A DNA stretch of 64,000 bases from Ipomoea triloba (lineage: Eukaryota; Streptophyta; Magnoliopsida; Solanales; Convolvulaceae), in NCBI RefSeq assembly GCF_003576645.1, contig NC_044922.1, positions 21,050,490-21,114,489 on the forward strand, read 5' to 3'. Under the pieces are notes generated by a model, which saw nothing but the letters and a program-made list of their open reading frames with translations, was not told the origin of the DNA and searched no databases. Position numbers and translations under genes: made by a program. The first letter of the stretch is position 1. Every line of letters starts with the position of its first letter. Positions 57,401-64,000 of the stretch are shown here, in pieces.

Positions 57401-58150
57401 ATAGATTGCATTGCAGAGAAAAATATATATGAACTGTATTATTACGATTAGTAATTTTAATCAAGAATTCTATAACGAATAGGAACGTAGGGAAAAATAT
57501 ATTTTATTAATAATTGTATTCCCATATTTAAATGTACAAATTTATTACGGATAGGAATTGTATTACCATATTTTACAATATTACGCAATTCTTAATAGTA
57601 TAGGAGTGTTTTGGGCGGGAAATTAAACTTGAAATATTGTTTTTATTAATAGTATAGATTGCATTACAGGGAAAAATATATATATGAACTGTATTATTAC
57701 GATTAGTAATTTTAATCAAGAATTCAATTACGAATAGGAACGTAGGGAAAAATATATTTTTTTAAAAAATTTATTACCATATTTAAATGTACAAATAGGA
57801 ATTGTATTTATAATATTTTAAAATATTACACAATCCTTAATAGTATAGGAGTGTTTTGGGCGGGAAGTTAAAGTTGAGGATATTGTTTTTATTAATAGTA
57901 TATATTGCATTGCAGGGAAAACTATATATGAACTGTATTATTACGATTAGTAATTTTAATTAAGAATTATATAACGAATAGGAACGTAGGGAAAAATATA
58001 TTTTATTAAAAATTGTATTACCATATTTAAATGTACAAATTTATTACGAATAGGAATTGCATTACCATATTTTACAATATTACGCAATTCTTAATAGTAT
58101 AGGAGTGTTTTGGGCGGGAAGTTAAAGTTGCGGAATCTTTGATATTTAAC
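57401..58150. repeat. Tandem array of about 250-bp units with Helitron-like 5' ends
   Basis: Three units start at about 57401, 57654 and 57900 (periods 253 and 246). Each has GAACTGTATTATTACGATTA, AATAGGAACGTAGGGAAAAA and GGAGTGTTTTGGGCGGGAA. On the minus strand each boundary reads TCTATACTATTAATAAAAAC or a close variant, a Helitron 5' end style. Confidence 0.8.
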
Positions 58151-60140
58151 ATTAGTTTAAAAAGAAAACAATAACAATGTAGTGAATATAATTAATTAAT
58201 AAATGTGAAGGTAAGGAATCTTTGCATTGTAGAAAATATAGACAATATAACTAATGAAATTATATCTTTTTTAAATTTTGTGATAATGAATATTTTTTTT
58301 TTGAAATAAAGGCATTGTAGACATCGAATTATAAATTAAAGAAATGCATATGTATTATTTTTTGTTGTAACTACTTAATTTATTTAATTTAATAAGAGTA
58401 ATAGAGTGATGTACTTACTTTTGAATAATTCTCTAACATATTCGTATTATATGTTCAACAATTATCCTAACTTTGATTTAGATGAGGTTCGAACCTAGCT
58501 AAGACTTTACTTATGAAAATTAATGGGTAAATTAAAAGTTAACGGAATACTAACAGAAAAGAGAATATTTAACGGAAAATTTAACGGATCGGATAATCAT
58601 ATAATTAAGAATAAATTAGAAAATCTCAAGCAAAAAATATAAATCTAAACAATCTAAACCATCCATTTGATTTAATAATTTGATCGTCATTTTTTCTATT
58701 CATTATAGGCCTAACTTTCTTTCGCTCTTATTAGTATAGTAGATATAAAATAATTGTAGGTATATATATGCGTATGTACAAAGTAATATAAGTAAAATTT
58801 TAGAAATGTGTATTGCTTGCGTATATATATGTGTGTGTATATTATTTGCTTCTTTTTTTTGAAAACATATTATTTGCTTATATATGTAGTATACATATAT
58901 TTTATAAATACACGTACATATGTAAATAAAATTAAAAAAATTTAAATATATATATATGTAATTACTTGTGTGGAGCGTATGTATGTATATATGTAAAAAG
59001 GTATATAGGCGTAGTATATACATACCTAGTGTATTATACACAATTAAGGAAAAATTTAATATGTAATATAAGTGTATAAATTTTTCCTATATTTATTTAT
59101 ATTAAGTATAATTGTATGATTGAAACTTTAATTTTATATATATGTGTATTATGTATACTGTATATATATTTAAAAAATAATAACAAAATAATTTCTTTCG
59201 TATTTATACTATATATATTGTATGTATATGAAAATAAATAAATAAACATATTTTCACATTAATATATGTACTGCACATCTATAACACTATATACATGTCT
59301 TAATAATTATTAATAATTATTATTATTGCCTAATAATTATTTATGGTAATACTCATCACCTTCAATTCTTCCGTGTAATTTTTATGATAATCTATATATA
59401 CATATATTTATAATTACGGTATAATATTATTTGACACAAAATAAATTATACTTACCTCTTTTTTTTTTTTTTTTTTTTTTGCAAATACCTACCTTAGTAA
59501 TTAATTATTAATATAATTGCCTAATTTTTATTTATAGTAATTATTCTAGTCATTCTCATTCCCTTCTTCCGTGTAATTATTATGGTAATATTACAACACA
59601 CACACACACACACAATCCTAATCCTGTATATACATATATACTTAAAGTATAATATTATTTTAATTATAACTAAAGAAATTTTTTTTGGAATTAATGTACT
59701 ACAATTATTAAGCCATTTTTTTTATACTTTTCCTAATATAATTTGTATCTAATTGATTTAGAGACTAATATATAAATCATACATTTCAAGATTTTTTTAC
59801 CTTACCATAATTTCTCATTTTTCATTGTATTTCTTGCTCTTTTTTTTTTTTTTTCCAGCCACATACTTTAGAAACAATCCATAATGACTCATACTTTTGT
59901 TTTACTCAATGAAATAAATGCCTAAAGTATTGCTTGAACAATAAGGTACAATTGATTTGACTATACGATGTGTTAGGGTTACAAGTTTGTTTTTGTTTTT
60001 TGTTTTTTTTTCGAAGACAATTATTGTAATGAGTTGCTGCAAATATATATATTTTCAAGTTTATTTTGTTGGTCTTTGTATTCATTTATTTATTTATTGT
60101 GTTTTATTTATTTATTTATTTACTTAGATGAATAAAATAA
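58151..60140. other. AT-rich spacer, no gene recognised
   Basis: Contains T-runs, (CA)n near 59595-59612 and TA-rich tracts. A minus-strand TCTACTATACTAATAAGAGC at about 58724-58743 looks like another Helitron 5' end, but no partner was found. The 112-residue frame at 58703-59041 is Tyr/Ile low complexity. Confidence 0.4.
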
Positions 60141-60699
60141 GAGTAAATACTAGTGGAGGTCCTCCAACTTTGATGGCACCGCCACTTTTAGTCCTCAACT
60201 TTTAAATTCACCACTTTTAGTCTTTCGACTTTGATGGCACTACGAGTTTTAGTCCTCAACTTTTAAATCAACCACTTTTAGTCCTTCTTACTTTTTGTTT
60301 CTAGCCACCTATGATCCTTCAATTCCTTTATAATTGGACATCTAATGTCATTTTCTCAAGGGCAATTCAGTTATTTGGTCCAAAATTTAGTGTTAACAAA
60401 GGAGAGTGGAGAATATAGTTTCTTCAATTATTCTGATGAGGAAACATAATACTTAATACATTAATTATGAAATGACTGAATTGTCCTTGAGAAAATGACA
60501 TTAGATGTCCAATTGTAAAGGAAAGACCATAAGTGGCTAGAAACAAAAAGTAAGAGGATTAAAAGTGGTTGATTTAAAAGTTGAGGACTAAAAGTGGCGG
60601 TGCCATCAAAGTCGGAGGACTAAAAGTGATTAATTTAAAAATTAAGGACTAAAAGTGGCGGTGCCATCAAAGTCGGGGGACCTCCATTGGTATTTACTC
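60141..60699. mobile_element. Inverted-repeat MITE with GAGTAAATAC ends
   Basis: Ends GAGTAAATACTAGTGGAGGTC and the complement of GAGTAAATACCAATGGAGGTC. The arms carry repeated CACTTTTAGTCCTCAACTTT and complements. Non-coding, 559 bp. The right flank passes at once into a Helitron-like end, so its target duplication cannot be checked. Confidence 0.75.
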
Positions 60700-60701
60700 A
60701 A

Positions 60702-61086
60702 TCTATACTATATATAAAAACAATATCCTCCTCCCAAATTTTCCCGCCCAAACGTAGGGGTATTTTAGTAATATAGTAATTATTATGATAATTATGGTTT
60801 ATTAGTAATATGGTAATGGTAATTATGGTAATTGACGGATAGAATTATATAATTATGATAGAATTATGGTAATTTACGGATAGAATTATATAATTATGAT
60901 AGAATTATGGTAATTTACGGATAGAATTATATAATTATGATAGAATGATAGAAATTGGTAATTGGTAATATTAATTAGAATGATATTATTTATATACAGA
61001 TAGACTTATATAATTATGATAGAATGATAGAAATTGGTAATAATTGGTAATATTAATTAGAATGATATAATATATATAGTATAGAT
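60702..61086. mobile_element. Helitron-like 5' ends facing each other around tandem repeats
   Basis: Plus strand at 60702 reads TCTATACTATATATAAAAAC with a CCCGCCC stretch soon after. At 61086 the minus strand reads TCTATACTATATATATTATA. Between them are units of about 43 bp (TAGAATTATATAATTATGAT, AGAATTATGGTAATTTACGGA) at 60828-60950 and longer ones after. Confidence 0.5.
60828..60950. repeat. Minisatellite, period about 43 bp, three units
   Basis: GGATAGAATTATATAATTAT followed by GATAGAATTATGGTAATT, repeated with little change; re-read at 62157-62250 in the duplicated contig end. Confidence 0.85.
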
Positions 61087-61412
61087 GGTAATGGTAATTA
61101 TGGTAATTATTATGCCTTCACGGATATAGAATAATATAATTATGACATTTATTTATTTATTTGGTTATTGGTTATTGGTTATTATGGTAACATTTTGTTA
61201 TTTAAACATATCATTTTGCTGAAACTTAAATTGTAAGCCCTTGCAACGTATTCCTGCCTCTGTTTTCTCTATTATAATTCATGTGCTATTAAACTTCACT
61301 TGGTGGGTACATATGAAATTGCATAAAGAAGGGGCTATGATTCTATCAAATGTAAGGAATGTTGTTTCATGGTGAAGAGGTATCCATTGCTTACATTTTG
61401 TTTTATATAATA

Positions 61413-61439
61413 CTAGTATGATACCCGTGCGTTGCACGG
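61413..61439 (-). other. Helitron 3' terminus (hairpin plus CTAG)
   Basis: Minus strand: CCGTGC-AAC-GCACGG hairpin (61439-61425) followed eight bases later by CTAG at 61416-61413, then T. This is the canonical Helitron end, about 170 bases downstream of the helicase stop. The identical terminus at 62718 belongs to the duplicated contig end. Confidence 0.85.
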
Positions 61440-61582
61440 ACCTAAATTAAATACTATTATTTGATTTTATTATGTAGATTACAATGATATAATCCATAGA
61501 ACTTACTTAATTTGTGATTTATGTAACGCAAGCTAATTTAAGAAAACATTATATATTAAATCTTTTATTTAATATGCAAAAG

Positions 61583-62072
61583 TTACAAATTATTAAAAAC
61601 TTCATGGTACACAACATTCGTAGTATAGTTACTACTCTCACCACCTTCATTGGGTATTAGAATTTTTAACCCATTAGGGTTACTAATCCTTGAAGCAGCC
61701 ACATATAGTTGACCATGAACAAATACAGGTTTCTTTAGTAGTAAGCCGACATGTGTTAAAGTCTGTCCTTGACTTTTGTTGATAGTCATTGCATATGACA
61801 GCATTAGAGGAAATTGCCTTCTTTGAAATTTGAAAGGCAATCTTGTATCAGTTGGAGTCATTGACATCCTTGGTATCAAGACGACGTTACCGGCATTGTG
61901 GCCTGCGACAATCTTTGTTTCTACCACATGATCAGATAACCTAGTAATGATCAATCTTGTACCATTACAAAGTCCCATTGAGTGATCTATATTTCTCAAC
62001 AACATTACGGGAGAACCAATCTTCAAAGTTAAAGAATGTTTCGGTATGCCAGAAGCTTTCAAACCGTTTAGG
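61583..62072 (-). pseudogene. Helitron helicase C-terminus cut by the assembly gap (duplicate copy)
   Basis: Reads LNGLKASGIPKHSLTLKIGS through to VVYHEVFNNL and a stop, identical to the C-terminus of the helicase at 62888-64000. The upstream end is the N run. Probably not a separate gene but the same locus assembled twice. Confidence 0.85.
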
Positions 62073-62156
62073 NNNNNNNNNNNNNNNNNNNNNNNNNNNN
62101 NNNNNNNNNNNNNNNNNNNNNNNNNNNNNNNNNNNNNNNNNNNNNNNNNNNNNNNN
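62073..62156. other. Assembly gap, 84 N
   Basis: Separates the two copies of the duplicated 1,221-bp stretch. Confidence 0.99.
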
Positions 62157-63377
62157 ATTATGATAGAATTATGGTAATTTACGGATAGAATTATATAATT
62201 ATGATAGAATTATGGTAATTTACGGATAGAATTATATAATTATGATAGAATGATAGAAATTGGTAATTGGTAATATTAATTAGAATGATATTATTTATAT
62301 ACAGATAGACTTATATAATTATGATAGAATGATAGAAATTGGTAATAATTGGTAATATTAATTAGAATGATATAATATATATAGTATAGATGGTAATGGT
62401 AATTATGGTAATTATTATGCCTTCACGGATATAGAATAATATAATTATGACATTTATTTATTTATTTGGTTATTGGTTATTGGTTATTATGGTAACATTT
62501 TGTTATTTAAACATATCATTTTGCTGAAACTTAAATTGTAAGCCCTTGCAACGTATTCCTGCCTCTGTTTTCTCTATTATAATTCATGTGCTATTAAACT
62601 TCACTTGGTGGGTACATATGAAATTGCATAAAGAAGGGGCTATGATTCTATCAAATGTAAGGAATGTTGTTTCATGGTGAAGAGGTATCCATTGCTTACA
62701 TTTTGTTTTATATAATACTAGTATGATACCCGTGCGTTGCACGGACCTAAATTAAATACTATTATTTGATTTTATTATGTAGATTACAATGATATAATCC
62801 ATAGAACTTACTTAATTTGTGATTTATGTAACGCAAGCTAATTTAAGAAAACATTATATATTAAATCTTTTATTTAATATGCAAAAGTTACAAATTATTA
62901 AAAACTTCATGGTACACAACATTCGTAGTATAGTTACTACTCTCACCACCTTCATTGGGTATTAGAATTTTTAACCCATTAGGGTTACTAATCCTTGAAG
63001 CAGCCACATATAGTTGACCATGAACAAATACAGGTTTCTTTAGTAGTAAGCCGACATGTGTTAAAGTCTGTCCTTGACTTTTGTTGATAGTCATTGCATA
63101 TGACAGCATTAGAGGAAATTGCCTTCTTTGAAATTTGAAAGGCAATCTTGTATCAGTTGGAGTCATTGACATCCTTGGTATCAAGACGACGTTACCGGCA
63201 TTGTGGCCTGCGACAATCTTTGTTTCTACCACATGATCAGATAACCTAGTAATGATCAATCTTGTACCATTACAAAGTCCCATTGAGTGATCTATATTTC
63301 TCAACAACATTACGGGAGAACCAATCTTCAAAGTTAAAGAATGTTTCGGTATGCCAGAAGCTTTCAAACCGTTTAGG
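62157..63377. repeat. Second copy of the 1,221-bp contig-end duplication
   Basis: Matches 60852-62072 throughout, including minisatellite, Helitron 3' terminus and helicase C-terminus. Sequence beyond 63377 continues the helicase, so this copy belongs to the longer contig. Confidence 0.9.
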
Positions 63378-64000
63378 AATTCAGGAGTATGCATATCATA
63401 TAGTATACCATTGGTTGAGTCAGACTTACATAATGTGTCAGAACTTAGGTATGTCTTGCTCTCAGCCACATGCAAACCACTCATATATTCATTGACCGCA
63501 TTGACCACATCTAGTGTTGGCGCAAGTATGGCACGATTCTCCATTTGTTGTAAGTCTGACCCGCCCTGCCTGAACATTGGGAAGACACTATCAACTATTG
63601 TAGATATGTAGTCACCATTTGATGGCAATAACATTTCTTCAGGAATTTCAACTTTTCCATGACCATCATTAGGTCCGCCTAATATTCCATTTCCTATATC
63701 AGCCAACCACGATGCAAACTGTTCAATATGTTCCTTGCTAGCGGAATCATCAAGTGTTGTAAGACGCAGATTTTTGGTTAGCCGTAGTACTTTGCATGAA
63801 TCCCAAAGGTAAGATGAATTGATTGCAGCTGAAACAATATCTTGCCTAGAACCTTTAGGAACGACTGGCAATATTTGTCGGAAGTCACCGCCTAACACCA
63901 CAGTCTTCCCGCCGAATGTCTTATGCACGCTGTTAGGATCACTGTGCCGCAAGAGGTCGCGCATTGTCTTATCGAGAGCCTTAAAGCAGTGTTTGTGCAT
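62888..64000 (-). CDS. Helitron Pif1-like DNA helicase, C-terminal part (open at window edge)
   Basis: The helicase domain of a Helitron Rep/Hel protein, which unwinds DNA during rolling-circle-like transposition. The visible 370 residues are uninterrupted and end at a TAA. The first Met shown is only the window edge; Walker A and the Rep domain must lie beyond 64000. Motifs seen: GGDFRQILPVV (residues 37-47), TKNLRL (75-80), the C-terminal YAMTINKSQGQTL (about 301-313) and VAASRI (about 332-337), in the Pif1/RecD order, then the Helitron-type tail NPNGLKILIPNEGG and NVVYHEVFNN. With no stop or frameshift it may still be coding, in contrast to the relic at 55028-55962. The element's 3' end lies at 62718. 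Confidence 0.9.
   Translation of the reverse strand: MHKHCFKALDKTMRDLLRHSDPNSVHKTFGGKTVVLGGDFRQILPVVPKGSRQDIVSAAINSSYLWDSCKVLRLTKNLRLTTLDDSASKEHIEQFASWLADIGNGILGGPNDGHGKVEIPEEMLLPSNGDYISTIVDSVFPMFRQGGSDLQQMENRAILAPTLDVVNAVNEYMSGLHVAESKTYLSSDTLCKSDSTNGILYDMHTPEFLNGLKASGIPKHSLTLKIGSPVMLLRNIDHSMGLCNGTRLIITRLSDHVVETKIVAGHNAGNVVLIPRMSMTPTDTRLPFKFQRRQFPLMLSYAMTINKSQGQTLTHVGLLLKKPVFVHGQLYVAASRISNPNGLKILIPNEGGESSNYTTNVVYHEVFNNL

Larger units (their letters stand above)
54357..57405 (-). mobile_element. Decayed Helitron, minus strand
   Basis: Read on the minus strand the element ends with a hairpin (CCGTGCATCGCACGG, 54383-54369) and CTAG at 54360-54357, the Helitron 3' signature. The 3' terminal segment is present twice: the hairpin motif recurs 245 bp inside, at 54612. 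Upstream come helicase fragments (55028-55962), then sequence with Helitron-like 5' ends (TCTATA...) near 56990, 57170 and 57405. The exact 5' end is ambiguous because 5' termini are repeated. A MITE and an assembly gap lie inside. Confidence 0.65.
60852..62072. repeat. First copy of a 1,221-bp contig-end duplication
   Basis: The stretch 60852-62072 reappears at 62157-63377, offset exactly 1,305 (1,221 plus the 84 N), with no difference noticed on reading. It ends precisely at the gap and the second copy starts precisely after it, the signature of two overlapping contigs scaffolded without merging. Confidence 0.9.

Noticed and set aside
58703..59041. 112-residue minus-strand frame
   Set aside because: Tyr/Ile-rich translation of TA-rich DNA.
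62157..63377. A second, separate Helitron in tandem
   Set aside because: The exact match to 60852-62072 and its position at a gap edge make an assembly artefact far more likely.

Overview
The window is nuclear DNA of a flowering plant, most likely a eudicot. It is AT-rich, with long (TA)n and (ATT)n tracts. It holds one intron-containing host gene with plant splice sites, surrounded by remnants of Ty1/Copia, Ty3/Gypsy, CACTA, Mutator-like (MULE), hAT, PIF/Harbinger, SINE and Helitron elements. The transposon mix would suit an asterid such as Convolvulaceae, but that is only a guess. Four runs of N (457-1220, 16518-16559, 56272-56547, 62073-62156) mark it as a draft assembly.

The only intact host gene is a clade-B protein phosphatase 2C on the minus strand (19101-21717). 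It has four exons with GT/AG borders that join in phase to 383 codons, a TATA box, and a MAPK-docking-type basic motif. Introns 1 and 2 each carry a copy of the same hAT-type MITE, each with its own perfect 8-bp target duplication.

Layout. 1-2830: small inverted-repeat elements embedded in (TA)n. 3832-7516: a plus-strand Ty3 LTR and leader, holding a SINE and broken by a minus-strand Ty3 element with target duplication GCTCA. 7690-14234: non-coding LTR-element body and 3' LTR, interrupted by a CACTA element (8699-12013) carrying exons of a TPR-protein gene. 15847-18807: two nested MULEs with perfect 9-bp duplications, the inner one holding a gene-like GC-rich fragment. 19101-21810: the PP2C gene. 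22.7-27.9 kb: MITEs, several nested. 28.4-41.5 kb: three Copia elements in series, two with both LTRs and target duplications. 41.7-49.4 kb: MITEs and a CACTA fragment. 49.4-51.3 kb: a fourth Copia element (gag). 52.6-53.7 kb: a MULE. 54.4-58.2 kb: a decayed Helitron with an internally deleted helicase and an array of repeated 5' ends. 60.1-64.0 kb: a second Helitron whose Pif1-type helicase runs off the window. A 1,221-bp stretch of it appears twice around an 84-N gap, almost certainly an unmerged contig overlap.

No operon, CRISPR array, tRNA/rRNA gene or novel enzymatic system was found. The most rewarding signals are the gene-capturing DNA transposons, the microsatellite-embedded palindromic elements, the paired intronic MITEs, the CAG-to-TAG decay of a Copia element, and the assembly duplication.
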